A DNA stretch of 41,820 nucleotides, from NCBI GenBank assembly GCA_017399445.1, contig JAFQCM010000104.1, forward strand, positions 1 to 41,820, read 5' to 3'. Positions within the stretch are counted from its first letter, which is position 1. The number at the start of each line of letters is the position of its first letter. Below the pieces are notes generated by a model. That model saw nothing but the letters and a program-made list of their open reading frames with translations. It was not told the DNA's origin and did no database searches. The stretch is from Lachnospiraceae bacterium (GTDB lineage: Bacteria; Bacillota; Clostridia; Lachnospirales; Lachnospiraceae). A program made the position numbers and the translations under genes. Shown here one piece after another: positions 16,513 to 24,888 of this stretch.

Positions 16513-17694
16513 TTATAATTGATTATTGCGATATTTTGTAAGTAAATTCTGGATTCTTTCACTTGGATCCAATAATTCACTAATAGAAGCATCGTGATTT
16601 AAAGTATCAATAATATAAGCAATATATTTACTTAAATCACAATTAATATAGTAAGGACGTTCTAATAACTCTTTTGGCTGATAAACCAGGTTGGTAGTAA
16701 GAACGCGGTCAATAATTCCATCTTCATAAGCTTTATCAAATTTATCTAAACCATTAGTAAATAAACCAAAAGTTGTACATACAAAGATTCTTCTTGCTTT
16801 TCTTGCTTTTAATTCGGCTGCAACTTCTAACATACTGTCTCCAGAAGAAATCATATCATCAATGATAATCATATCTTTTCCTTCTACAGAAGAACCTAAA
16901 AATTCATGAGCAACAATAGGATTTTTTCCATCTATAATCTGAGTATAGTCACGTCTCTTGTAGAACATACCCATATCCAGGCCAAGCACGTTAGCCATGT
17001 AAATAGCACGTCCCATACCACCTTCATCCGGGCTGATTACCATCATATGATCAGCATCAATCTGTAAGTCCTTCTGGTCACTTAAAAGTCCTTTGATAAA
17101 CTGGTAAGAAGGCTGTACAGTTTCGAAACCATGAAGTGGAATTGCATTCTGTACACGAGGGTCATGAGCATCAAAAGTAATAATATTATCTACACCCATG
17201 CTTACAAGTTCCTGTAATGCAAGAGCACAGTCCAGAGATTCCCGATTAGTACGTTTGTGCTGACGACTTTCATAAAGGAAAGGCATAATTACAGTGATTC
17301 TTCTTGCCTTACCACCAACTGCTGCAATGATACGTTTCAAATCCTGATAGTGATCATCTGGTGACATATGATTTTCCTGATCAAATAAAGAATAAGTCAG
17401 GCTGTGGTTTGTTACATCTACTAATAAGTATAAATCATATCCACGAACGGATTCATTGATAACTCCTTTTGCTTCTCCTGAACCGAAACGAGGTACACTG
17501 GCATCCAAAATATAAGAATCTCTCTGATAACCAGCAAAAGCAAGAGTGGACTTATGTTCACTTTCCCATTCTTTACGCCATTTTGTTAAATAGTAATCTA
17601 CTTTTTCTCCTAATGGACGGCATCCTTCTAATGGAATCATACCTAAGGTACCAACAGGTATTGTTTCTAATTTGCGGTCTTCTCTTTGCAGCAT
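16513..17694 (-). CDS. prs: Ribose-phosphate pyrophosphokinase (PRPP synthetase), long form
   Basis: A 393-residue enzyme making PRPP from ribose-5-phosphate and ATP. Motifs include MPFLYESRQHKR, the metal-binding DNIITFDAHDPRVQNAIP, SPDEGGMGRA and the PRPP loop IIIDDMISSGDSM. At 393 residues it is longer than the usual 310-320; the extra N-terminal sequence (about 1-85) reads LETIPVGTLGMIPLEGCRPLGEK. I take it as a clostridial long form or second paralogue. The ATG has GGAGG upstream. It is the last of the leftward dnaD-dnaI-prs set and ends at a bidirectional terminator. Confidence 0.88.
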   Translation of the reverse strand: MLQREDRKLETIPVGTLGMIPLEGCRPLGEKVDYYLTKWRKEWESEHKSTLAFAGYQRDSYILDASVPRFGSGEAKGVINESVRGYDLYLLVDVTNHSLTYSLFDQENHMSPDDHYQDLKRIIAAVGGKARRITVIMPFLYESRQHKRTNRESLDCALALQELVSMGVDNIITFDAHDPRVQNAIPLHGFETVQPSYQFIKGLLSDQKDLQIDADHMMVISPDEGGMGRAIYMANVLGLDMGMFYKRRDYTQIIDGKNPIVAHEFLGSSVEGKDMIIIDDMISSGDSMLEVAAELKARKARRIFVCTTFGLFTNGLDKFDKAYEDGIIDRVLTTNLVYQPKELLERPYYINCDLSKYIAYIIDTLNHDASISELLDPSERIQNLLTKYRNNQL

Positions 17695-17760
17695 GTTATT
17701 TCCTCCATGTTCATTAATCTACTTTTCCTTGATAAATTATGTCGTAATAATGAGGAAAAG

Positions 17761-18753
17761 TCAAGTCTTTAAACGTCTTTTTTTCCTGCGAATATCTTCG
17801 CCTGTAAGTTTAATTAATTTATAGTTCCCGGAAAGTCTTGAAAAAGTACGTTCCGAGTAGGTTTCGTTGATTTTGCTTAAAGAAAGATTGGTAGAAATCA
17901 TAGTTGATTTTTTACGTAAAAATCTTTCATTAATACATAAGAAAAGCTGGGAAGAAACAAAAGAGTTGGTAAGCTCTGTTCCCAAGTCATCTATAATCAG
18001 TAAGTCACAATCTAAAATATGGGTAGAGGTCTCTGGTATGGTATCTGCACTCTGAGTGTCGAATTTTTGTTCTGCTAAAGTGTCAAAAAGCTGGTGAGCA
18101 GTAAAGTAAATTACAGAATGTCCACTTTCTAAAAGGCTTTTAGCCACACAATGAGTAAGAAATGTTTTCCCTACTCCTACACTTCCATATATCAGAAGAT
18201 TTTCAAACTCAGAATCAAAATTTTGTGTAAAGTGTAAACATATATCAAATGCATTTTGAGCAAGTACCAAAGAATTGTGACCTGTAGTTGGATCAATATA
18301 AGATTCATTGTAAAAGTCAAAGCGAAAAGTATTAAAATTCTCACTTTCCAGAATGTTTTTTACATTAGATTGTGTATAAAGCAGGTTAATTTCTGCCTGA
18401 CGAAAGCAGTGGCATTTTTTCCCTTCAATATAGCCTGTATCGTTACAGTCTTTACAATCATAAATATCTTCTAAATAGTCTTTGGAATAGCCATTAGAGG
18501 TAAGTAGGTCCTGCTTACTGGCAATTAGGGAATGAATGGCTGCCTTTGTCTGGGCAAGAGAAAATTCATCCTCTAAGAGCTGTTTTTTTGCTTCTTCCAT
18601 TGACAGGGAAACAATTTCTTCTTCCATCATGGCATATGCCGGAAGCTTCTGGTAGATTTCTTCCCGTCGTTTCACCAGTTTGGCTCTGTTATTCAATTGC
18701 TTTTGTTGATAAATACGCATTATGGCATCGTATTGTGAGTTGGTTAATGACAA
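17761..18753 (-). CDS. dnaI: DnaI/DnaC-type helicase-loader ATPase
   Basis: A 330-residue AAA+ ATPase of the DnaC/DnaI/IstB group, which loads the replicative helicase at origins. The N-terminal part holds a possible zinc-binding knuckle, CKDCNDTGYIEGKKCHC (about 98-114). The AAA+ core has Walker A YGSVGVGKTFLTHC (about 189-202), Walker B LLIIDDLGTE, sensor 1 near STNLS and a Ser/Arg-rich SERTFSRLSGN box. The start is TTG, fixed by AAAGGAGG seven bases upstream. It sits 13 nt after dnaD, and the pairing of DnaD-domain protein and loader is characteristic of Firmicutes. The transposon IstB alternative is unlikely because no transposase is near. Confidence 0.88.
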   Translation of the reverse strand: MSLTNSQYDAIMRIYQQKQLNNRAKLVKRREEIYQKLPAYAMMEEEIVSLSMEEAKKQLLEDEFSLAQTKAAIHSLIASKQDLLTSNGYSKDYLEDIYDCKDCNDTGYIEGKKCHCFRQAEINLLYTQSNVKNILESENFNTFRFDFYNESYIDPTTGHNSLVLAQNAFDICLHFTQNFDSEFENLLIYGSVGVGKTFLTHCVAKSLLESGHSVIYFTAHQLFDTLAEQKFDTQSADTIPETSTHILDCDLLIIDDLGTELTNSFVSSQLFLCINERFLRKKSTMISTNLSLSKINETYSERTFSRLSGNYKLIKLTGEDIRRKKRRLKT

Positions 18754-18766
18754 TGGTATGCCTCCT

Positions 18767-19867
18767 TTAATGGTTTAAAAGTTCACGTTCCAATTCATCA
18801 AAATCATATGAATTCTGCTCGAAATTAAGAAAACGGTTGTTGGTATTGGAAGGTGTGGAAGAAGCATTACGACGTTCTTTGTTTTTTTGGAATTCAGTAT
18901 CCAGTGTGTGAATGTCAGATAAATGCTTTACACCTTTTTCCTGCCATCGTTTTAAAATTGTATCTGCATATTCAAAGCTTGGTGAATGAGTTGCCTGAAT
19001 AGTACGATTGCAGGCTTCTGTAATAATATCTAATGTAAAGCCGTAATCGCTTGTCCATGCCGTAATAAATTTCTGTTCTATTTCTGCAGGATGGCGGTTT
19101 TTAATTCCAAAAGCTTTCATTACTGCAAAACAGTTCTGATTATAGGTATCAGAAGAATTTTTTGCCTGTTCTATTGTATGAATATTGTCAGCTGCCCAGG
19201 CAAGAGCAGTTTTCTCAATGTAACGCATACTTTTATGGTTGTGGGAAACACAATATTCAATTAAGTATTCAATAAGCTCTGTGGAAAACTTCAAACTGTC
19301 GTAAATGTATAATATGGTATTAATATCTGTATGGCTTAAAGTTTTTCCAAGATATTGTTCGGCAATAAAAAGAATTTCTGTAATATCCGGATTCTTTTTG
19401 AAGGCATCCATTTCATCTAAAGTAAATTCATGTTTTTCAGGTTCTTTATATGCCATGGCAGTTTGAAAATGGGAAATATCTTTTTCTGGTAAAGAGGGAG
19501 TCTTTACATTATTATAAGAAGTTTTTGCCATAGTTTCTGGAATTGTTATCATTGCAGCGGCATTTTCCGGTTTTCGAATTGGCAAAAGCCTGATTGTTTC
19601 CAGAGAATTATTATTTCCAAAGGAAAGAGCCAAAATCCCCTGCTTTTCCCAAAATAACAGGGCACGACATACATCACGTTCTGTATAATTTAGTTTATCT
19701 GCAATAGAAGTTACAGACAATGCTTCACCGGTAGTAACAGCACGTAGTAGATAAAGATATGTTTTAACATATTCACCATTGGCATCGGACATATAATAAT
19801 CAATAAAAATATTAGAAACAATGGTTACATCGTGCAATGACTCATTGGTTATTGTGATGTTGGTCAT
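18767..19867 (-). CDS. DnaD-domain replication initiation protein
   Basis: A 366-residue DnaD/DnaB-type primosome protein. The N-terminal winged helix (about 20-120) includes TTGEALSVTSIADKLNYTERDV. A middle linker follows. The DnaD-type domains (about 145-230 and 235-310) show TLDEMDAFKKNPDITEILF, AEQYLGKTLSHTDINTILYI and, in the second copy, FTLDIITEACNRTIQ with SFEYADTILKRWQEKGV. The family binds DNA at origins and works with the DnaI loader encoded just downstream. GGGAGG lies a few bases before the ATG, and an extended -10 promoter (19911-19919) and a DnaA-box cluster lie upstream. Confidence 0.85.
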   Translation of the reverse strand: MTNITITNESLHDVTIVSNIFIDYYMSDANGEYVKTYLYLLRAVTTGEALSVTSIADKLNYTERDVCRALLFWEKQGILALSFGNNNSLETIRLLPIRKPENAAAMITIPETMAKTSYNNVKTPSLPEKDISHFQTAMAYKEPEKHEFTLDEMDAFKKNPDITEILFIAEQYLGKTLSHTDINTILYIYDSLKFSTELIEYLIEYCVSHNHKSMRYIEKTALAWAADNIHTIEQAKNSSDTYNQNCFAVMKAFGIKNRHPAEIEQKFITAWTSDYGFTLDIITEACNRTIQATHSPSFEYADTILKRWQEKGVKHLSDIHTLDTEFQKNKERRNASSTPSNTNNRFLNFEQNSYDFDELERELLNH

Positions 19868-19910
19868 ATGTTTTCCTCCCTTTCTGTTTTAAATAATTTT
19901 AAGTGTTCCT

Positions 19911-19919
19911 ATTATACCA
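19911..19919 (-). promoter_or_regulatory. Extended -10 promoter of dnaD-dnaI-prs
   Basis: On the minus strand TGGTATAAT (19919-19911) is a perfect extended -10 element about 45 nt before the dnaD ATG. No convincing -35 is seen, which is common when an extended -10 or an activator is used. Confidence 0.6.
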
Positions 19920-20052
19920 TAAGAAAGAAAAAATTACATCTTTATTTGAAAAAAGAGTTTGGGATTTGTAATCATTTTATACCCAGATGATTAGAGGTGA
20001 AAGAGAAGGGTGTTTAAATGTATGAGGAAAACATATTTTGTCAGTAGAGGAT

Positions 20053-20242
20053 TTATCCCAGGCAAAAATGTGGATAATGTGGATAAAATGTTGACATAAT
20101 AAAAAAAATGTCGGAGAATGTCTTATAAAATGCGGATTTTGGTGGATTAGGAAGAATGGGGAAAAGTTATGTTATGTAAACGAAAAAATCCACATGTTTA
20201 AAACAACAAAAATGTTGATAAACATGTGGAAAATGTGGATAA
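20053..20242. promoter_or_regulatory. DnaA-box cluster between murC and dnaD
   Basis: This AT-rich intergenic stretch holds three perfect DnaA boxes, TGTGGATAA at 20069-20077, 20078-20086 and 20234-20242. There is a one-mismatch box at 20225-20233, and weaker ones at 20053-20061 and 20186-20194 in the opposite orientation. The boxes at 20069/20078 and at 20225/20234 abut without spacer, so the two 18-mers differ at one base. A fourth perfect box lies in murC at 20572-20580. A 12-bp inverted repeat (20189-20200 and 20219-20230) overlaps the right-hand group. Binding by DnaA is inferred. Control of dnaD-dnaI, DnaA titration or origin activity are all possible. Confidence 0.7.
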
Positions 20243-21622
20243 CTATTTTCCCAGAAGATGATTTCCTATATTTACAACATCTCCGGCGCCCATAGTTATT
20301 AACAAATCGTCTTGTGCACAATTTTCTAATAAAAATGTTTCAATTTCATCAAAAGAGGAGAAATATGTGCATTTTTTTCCAAGCTTTTCAATTTCTGCTG
20401 CTAATGTGGCAGAACTGATGCCTAAATTGTCGGTCTCCCTTGCAGGATAAATTTCAGCTAAAATTATATTTTCTGCATGGGACAGTGCATCTGCAAATTC
20501 TTTCATCAAGGCTTTGGTACGGGTGTAGGTATGTGGTTGGAATACACACCATAAATGGTTATGTGGATAATTTTCAGCAGCACTTAGTGTTGCCTTGATT
20601 TCAGTAGGGTGGTGAGCATAATCATCAATGATAGTGATGCCACCAATTTCTCCTTTGTATTCAAATCTTCGTTCTGTTCCTGAAAATGCAAGTAGCGCTT
20701 TTTGTGTGGTGTCTAAATCAATTCCCATTAAATCCGCAGCTGCAATGGCGGATAAAGAATTGTATACATTGTGAATTCCAGTTACAGCAAGAGTGATTTT
20801 TCTGATTTCTTTACCTTTGTGTACTAAAGTGTAAGTAGGTCTTCCTAATTCATCAAAAGTGATGGAGGAAGCAGAGTAATCAGAAGAGGCATCTGTTCCA
20901 AAGGTAATAATATTGCACTTTAAACCTTCTGTAATATAAGATAAATTTTCAATATTACTGGAAACAATTAAAGTTCCATCTTCTGGTAGTAAAGCAGCAA
21001 ACTTTTTGAAAGAGGCTCTGATATCATCTAAATCTTTAAAAAAGTCCAAATGGTCGGCGTCAATATTTAAGATAATGCTGATTTTAGGATAAAAACTTAA
21101 AAAACTGTTGGTATACTCGCAGGCTTCAGTTAAAAAGTACTGACTATTTCCCACACGAATATTTCCATCAATTGCTTTTAAAATACCTCCAATAGAAAGG
21201 GTGGGATCAGTGTCTGCCTGTAATAAGATGTGTGAAAGCATGGAAGTGGTAGTGGTTTTTCCGTGAGTACCGGATACAGCAATTGGAGTTTTGTAATTAC
21301 GCATTAACTGTCCTAAAAATTCAGCTCTGGTAAGCATTGGAAGATTCCTGCTTTGTGCTTCCATAAATTCGGGATTATCTGGATGTATTGCAGCAGTGTA
21401 CACCACTACATCAATATCATCCCCAAGATTAGAAGCATTTTGTCCAATATATACTTTGATTCCCAGAGAGTCTAAATGATTTGTCAAAGCAGATTCTTTC
21501 ATATCAGAACCAGAAACTTTGAAGTTCTCTTTTTTTACAATTTCAGCAAGACCACTCATACTGATACCACCAATTCCAATAAAATAAATATGGATTGGTT
21601 CGTTGAAATTAATCTGATACAT
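20243..21622 (-). CDS. murC: UDP-N-acetylmuramate--L-alanine ligase
   Basis: A 459-residue Mur ligase that adds L-alanine to UDP-MurNAc in the cytosol, the first amino acid of the peptidoglycan stem. The Rossmann domain begins IYFIGIGGISMSGLAEI (about 12-28) and has SGSDMKES. The ATPase motif is AVSGTHGKTTTTSML (about 114-128), with DADHLDF downstream. The C-terminal domain shows IIDDYAHHPTEIKATL and VFQPHTYTRTKAL. These are all standard for MurC. AAAGGAT precedes the ATG. The gene is monocistronic or leads the leftward dnaD set; the DnaA-box cluster begins directly after its stop. Confidence 0.96.
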   Translation of the reverse strand: MYQINFNEPIHIYFIGIGGISMSGLAEIVKKENFKVSGSDMKESALTNHLDSLGIKVYIGQNASNLGDDIDVVVYTAAIHPDNPEFMEAQSRNLPMLTRAEFLGQLMRNYKTPIAVSGTHGKTTTTSMLSHILLQADTDPTLSIGGILKAIDGNIRVGNSQYFLTEACEYTNSFLSFYPKISIILNIDADHLDFFKDLDDIRASFKKFAALLPEDGTLIVSSNIENLSYITEGLKCNIITFGTDASSDYSASSITFDELGRPTYTLVHKGKEIRKITLAVTGIHNVYNSLSAIAAADLMGIDLDTTQKALLAFSGTERRFEYKGEIGGITIIDDYAHHPTEIKATLSAAENYPHNHLWCVFQPHTYTRTKALMKEFADALSHAENIILAEIYPARETDNLGISSATLAAEIEKLGKKCTYFSSFDEIETFLLENCAQDDLLITMGAGDVVNIGNHLLGK

Positions 21623-22008
21623 GTTTACATATCCTTTCTATCTTATATCTCCCATATTATTATAGATAATTTTATTATTTCAGACTTTTTATCATAAGAA
21701 TGGAAAAGCCTGCGTATAGTAATTAAGGAAGATATTTATATTTGAAATCATTATACTCCACATTATTATAAAAATCTATGAGAAAAATGGCGCAGTTGCA
21801 ATTAACAATATGAAATGAGTAAAAAAAAATAGAACTTTTTTACAATATATGAACTGAAAGGAAGAAAAAGTGTAAACATTTTGAGAAATTGTGTTCAATT
21901 TAGAGAAAAAGTATGTTATAATGAATGGGAAAATTTATATTCAGAGTTATATGAATATTCAAATTTATAAATGTCTTGAAGGATAGGCTAAAATGAGAGG
22001 TGATAACG
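21623..22008. other. Divergent intergenic region murC / glgC
   Basis: This 386-bp AT-rich gap separates the divergent murC and glgC genes. A glgC promoter is visible at 21894-21922. A TATAAT-like element for murC lies near 21659-21664 on the minus strand, without a good -35. I see no further repeat, RNA fold or small gene. Confidence 0.5.
21894..21922 (+). promoter_or_regulatory. Promoter of glgC-glgD
   Basis: A perfect extended -10, TGTTATAAT (21914-21922), has a weak -35 TTCAAT (21894-21899) at 17-nt spacing. It gives a leader of about 80 nt before glgC. Confidence 0.6.
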
Positions 22009-23280
22009 GTGATTAAAAAAGAGATGATTGCGATGTTACTCGCAGGAGGACAAGGAAGCCGATTAGGCGTTCTTACAAAAAAGGTTGCCAAACCAGCGGT
22101 TGCCTTTGGTGGAAAATATAGAATTATCGATTTTCCATTAAGTAACTGTATTAATTCAGGAATTGATACAGTGGGTGTACTTACACAGTATCAGCCGTTA
22201 CGTCTGAATGCCCATATTGGAATTGGTATTCCATGGGATTTGGACAGAAATATTGGAGGGGTTACAGTTCTTCCACCATACGAAAAGAGTACAAGTAGTG
22301 AGTGGTATACTGGAACAGCAAATGCAATTTATCAGAATCTGGAGTATATGGAAAACTACAATCCGGAATATGTTCTTATTTTATCAGGAGATCATATTTA
22401 TAAAATGGACTATGAAGTAATGCTTGATTTCCATAAACAGAATAACGCAGATGTTACAATTGCAACTATGCCGGTTCCTATGGAAGAAGCCAGTCGATTT
22501 GGTATTGTTGTTGCAGATGAAGATGGTAAAATTGAGAAGTTTGAAGAAAAACCGGAACATCCAAGCAGCAATCTGGCATCCATGGGAATTTATATTTTCA
22601 GCTGGAAAGTATTAAAGGAAGCGCTGATTGCATTATCAGATGAGAAGGGTTGCGATTTTGGTATGCACATCATTCCGCATTGCCATGAAAATGGAAACAG
22701 ATTATTTGCATACGAATTTAATGGATATTGGAAAGATGTAGGTACATTAGGTTCTTATTGGGAAGCTAATATGGAATTAATTGATATTATTCCGGAATTT
22801 AACTTATATGAAGAATTTTGGAGAATTTATACAAAGAGTGATACACTTCCTCCACAGTACATATCAGGTGAATCCAGAATTGAGAAGAGTATTATCAGTG
22901 AAGGCGCTGAAATATATGGAGAAGTTATTAATTCTGTAATCGGAACCGGTGTAGTAATTGGAAAAGGCAGTGTAATTCGTGATTCTATTATTATGAAGGA
23001 TACTGTAATTGGTGAAAATGTAATAGTTGATAAATCTATCATTGCAGAAAATGTAAAAATTGGAAATAACGTAGTACTTGGAATTGGTGATAATGTACCA
23101 AATAAACTGGAACCTAAGATTTATTCTTTTGGACTTGTTACCATTGGTGATAAGTCAGTGATTCCGGATAATGTGAAAATAGGTAAGAACACAGCAATTT
23201 CAGGTGTTACCGAATCAGCAGATTATCCTGACGGAGTGCTTGCAAGTGGAGAGACTATAATGAAGGCGGGTGACAGGTAA
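22009..23280 (+). CDS. glgC: Glucose-1-phosphate adenylyltransferase, catalytic subunit
   Basis: A 423-residue ADP-glucose pyrophosphorylase that makes ADP-glucose for glycogen. The N-terminal nucleotidyltransferase domain shows [47 protein letters not shown] and GRFGIV-like [13 protein letters not shown] left-handed beta-helix C-terminal domain (from about 290) holds isoleucine-rich hexapeptides. The GTG at 22009 is preferred because GAGAGG at 21995-22000 is well spaced and the product then matches the family start; a GTG nine bases earlier overlaps that site. The gene overlaps glgD by one base, so the two are translationally coupled. Confidence 0.95.
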   Translation: MIKKEMIAMLLAGGQGSRLGVLTKKVAKPAVAFGGKYRIIDFPLSNCINSGIDTVGVLTQYQPLRLNAHIGIGIPWDLDRNIGGVTVLPPYEKSTSSEWYTGTANAIYQNLEYMENYNPEYVLILSGDHIYKMDYEVMLDFHKQNNADVTIATMPVPMEEASRFGIVVADEDGKIEKFEEKPEHPSSNLASMGIYIFSWKVLKEALIALSDEKGCDFGMHIIPHCHENGNRLFAYEFNGYWKDVGTLGSYWEANMELIDIIPEFNLYEEFWRIYTKSDTLPPQYISGESRIEKSIISEGAEIYGEVINSVIGTGVVIGKGSVIRDSIIMKDTVIGENVIVDKSIIAENVKIGNNVVLGIGDNVPNKLEPKIYSFGLVTIGDKSVIPDNVKIGKNTAISGVTESADYPDGVLASGETIMKAGDR

Positions 23281-24398
23281 TGAGAGCGATTGGAATTATT
23301 TTAGCAGGTGGTAATAACTACCGTATGAAAGAATTATCAAATAAACGTGCAATAGCAGCCATGCCAATGGCAGGAAGTTACAGAAGTATCGATTTTGCAT
23401 TAAGTAACATGACAAATTCACATATTCAAAAGGTTGCTGTTTTAACACAGTATAATGCCAGAAGTTTGAATGAACATTTAAGTTCATCTAAGTGGTGGGA
23501 CTTTGGACGTAAACAAGGAGGACTTTTTGTATTTACTCCGACTATTACAAATGACAACAGTTTCTGGTATCGTGGAACTGCAGATGCTATTTACCAGAAC
23601 CTGACATTTTTGAAAAACAGCCATGAGCCATATGTTGTAATTGCAGCTGGAGATGGAATTTATAAGATGGATTATAATAAGGTACTAGAATACCACATAG
23701 CCAAAAAGGCGGACGTTACAGTGGTATGTAAGGACATGCCGGCAAGCAATGATATGGATCGTTTTGGAATTGTCAAAATGGATGATGATGGAAGAATACA
23801 GGAATTTGAAGAAAAGCCTATGGTGGCAAATTCCAATACAGTTTCCTGTGGTATTTATGTAATCAGAAGAAGACAATTAATTGAGTTAATTGAAAAGAGT
23901 AATAAGGAAGACAGACATGATTTTGTAAAGGATATTCTGATTCGTTACAAAGGAATTAAGCGTATTTATGGATATAAAATGGATGACTATTGGAGTAATA
24001 TTTCTACGGTGGAATCATATTATGAAACAAATATGTCATTCCTAAAACCAGAAGTAAGAGATTATTTCTTCAAACAATACCCGGATGTGTATTCTAAGGT
24101 GGAAGATTTGCCGCCAGCAAAATATAATACTGGAGCTGTTGTAAAAAATAGTCTTGTTTCTAGTGGATGTATTGTAAATGGAACAGTGGAAAATTCCGTT
24201 TTATTCAAAAAGGTATTTGTTGGAAATAATTGTACCATTAGAAACTCAATTATTTTAAATGATGTTTATATTGGTGATAACACAACCATAGAAAATTGTA
24301 TTGTAGAAAGTAGGGATACAATTCGTGCTAATACATACCATAAAGGTGAAAATGGTATTAAGGTTGTTGTGGAAAAGAACGAGAGATATGTTTTATAA
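23280..24398 (+). CDS. glgD: GlgD, regulatory-type partner of ADP-glucose pyrophosphorylase
   Basis: A 372-residue GlgC paralogue. In Firmicutes GlgD pairs with GlgC and raises its activity, having itself lost full catalysis. The N-terminus reads GIILAGGNNYRMKELSNKRAIAAMP, where the GGxGxRL loop of active enzymes is altered (GGNNYRM). VVIAAGDGIYKMDY replaces [10 protein letters not shown], losing the His. A short beta-helix domain ends the protein. The ATG overlaps the glgC TAA. These changes are seen directly; the regulatory role is family knowledge. Confidence 0.93.
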   Translation: MRAIGIILAGGNNYRMKELSNKRAIAAMPMAGSYRSIDFALSNMTNSHIQKVAVLTQYNARSLNEHLSSSKWWDFGRKQGGLFVFTPTITNDNSFWYRGTADAIYQNLTFLKNSHEPYVVIAAGDGIYKMDYNKVLEYHIAKKADVTVVCKDMPASNDMDRFGIVKMDDDGRIQEFEEKPMVANSNTVSCGIYVIRRRQLIELIEKSNKEDRHDFVKDILIRYKGIKRIYGYKMDDYWSNISTVESYYETNMSFLKPEVRDYFFKQYPDVYSKVEDLPPAKYNTGAVVKNSLVSSGCIVNGTVENSVLFKKVFVGNNCTIRNSIILNDVYIGDNTTIENCIVESRDTIRANTYHKGENGIKVVVEKNERYVL

Positions 24399-24447
24399 CT
24401 AATAGAAAAGGGAAAGACTCGTTGAGGCGAGAAAGGGGAATTTTTAG

Positions 24448-24720
24448 ATGAACATTACAGATGTACGCGTAAGAAAAATGACAAAAGAAGGAAAAATGAA
24501 GGCTGTTGTATCTATTACAATTGATGACGAATTTGTTGTACATGACATTAAGGTAATTGATGGGGAAAAGGGATTGTTTATAGCAATGCCAAGCAGAAAA
24601 GCGTCTGATGGAGAATATAGAGATATTGCTCATCCTATCAATTCTGAAACTAGAGATAGAATTCAGAAGATTATTTTGGAAGAATATGAAAAGGCTTTGG
24701 AAGAGCCGGAAGAAGTATAA
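24448..24720 (+). CDS. spoVG: Septation/sporulation regulator SpoVG
   Basis: A 90-residue SpoVG protein, matching the family through [41 protein letters not shown] and [15 protein letters not shown]. SpoVG is a small DNA/RNA-binding protein that affects septation, sporulation and capsule or virulence genes in other Firmicutes. The acidic C-terminus ([13 protein letters not shown]) is usual. GAAAGGGG precedes the ATG. It lies 49 nt after glgD and is followed by a strong terminator, so it may be read both from the glg promoter and its own. Confidence 0.95.
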   Translation: MNITDVRVRKMTKEGKMKAVVSITIDDEFVVHDIKVIDGEKGLFIAMPSRKASDGEYRDIAHPINSETRDRIQKIILEEYEKALEEPEEV

Positions 24721-24724
24721 AAGT

Positions 24725-24761
24725 GAGAGAACGCCACAAAATTATGTGGCGTTCTCTTTTT
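24725..24761 (+). terminator. Strong intrinsic terminator after spoVG
   Basis: GAGAACGCCACA (24727-24738) and TGTGGCGTTCTC (24745-24756) pair perfectly over 12 bp with a 6-nt loop, extended by one A-T pair, and TTTTT follows on the plus strand. Confidence 0.93.
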
Positions 24762-24783
24762 GAGGGGGGAACTATGGAGAGAC

Positions 24784-24823
24784 GCTCTGGGCAGGCACAG
24801 AAGCTTCTGTGCCTGCCCTGAGC
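24784..24823. repeat. 40-bp near-perfect palindrome
   Basis: A 30-bp perfect palindrome (24789-24818; left arm GGGCAGGCACAGAAG) contains no loop. One T/T mismatch beyond it, the flanks GCTC (24784-24787) and GAGC (24820-24823) pair again. It is GC-rich against its AT-rich surroundings and has no U-run on either strand. It lies between the spoVG terminator and the 3' end of the S8 peptidase gene. It could be a cruciform, a dimer site or a short mobile palindromic repeat. Confidence 0.7.
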
Positions 24824-24839
24824 TGTGTATTGATTAACG

Positions 24840-24873
24840 AAAAAAATAGAGGAAGCCACAAAAATGGCTTACC
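24840..24873 (-). terminator. Probable terminator of the S8 peptidase gene
   Basis: AAGCCA (24853-24858) and TGGCTT (24865-24870), with possible outer GG/CC pairs, are followed on the minus strand by a run of seven T (24846-24840) after a short gap. The stem is short, so this is moderate evidence. Confidence 0.45.
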
Positions 24874-24888
24874 TGGAGAGGTAACAAA

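Noticed and set aside
17761..18753. IstB-like insertion-sequence helper
   Set aside because: No transposase or terminal repeats are near, and pairing with a DnaD-domain gene supports a DnaI helicase loader.
20091..20129. Plus-strand promoter TTGACA ... TATAAA in the DnaA-box region
   Set aside because: The spacer would be 27 nt, too long for a sigmaA promoter, and no rightward gene follows.
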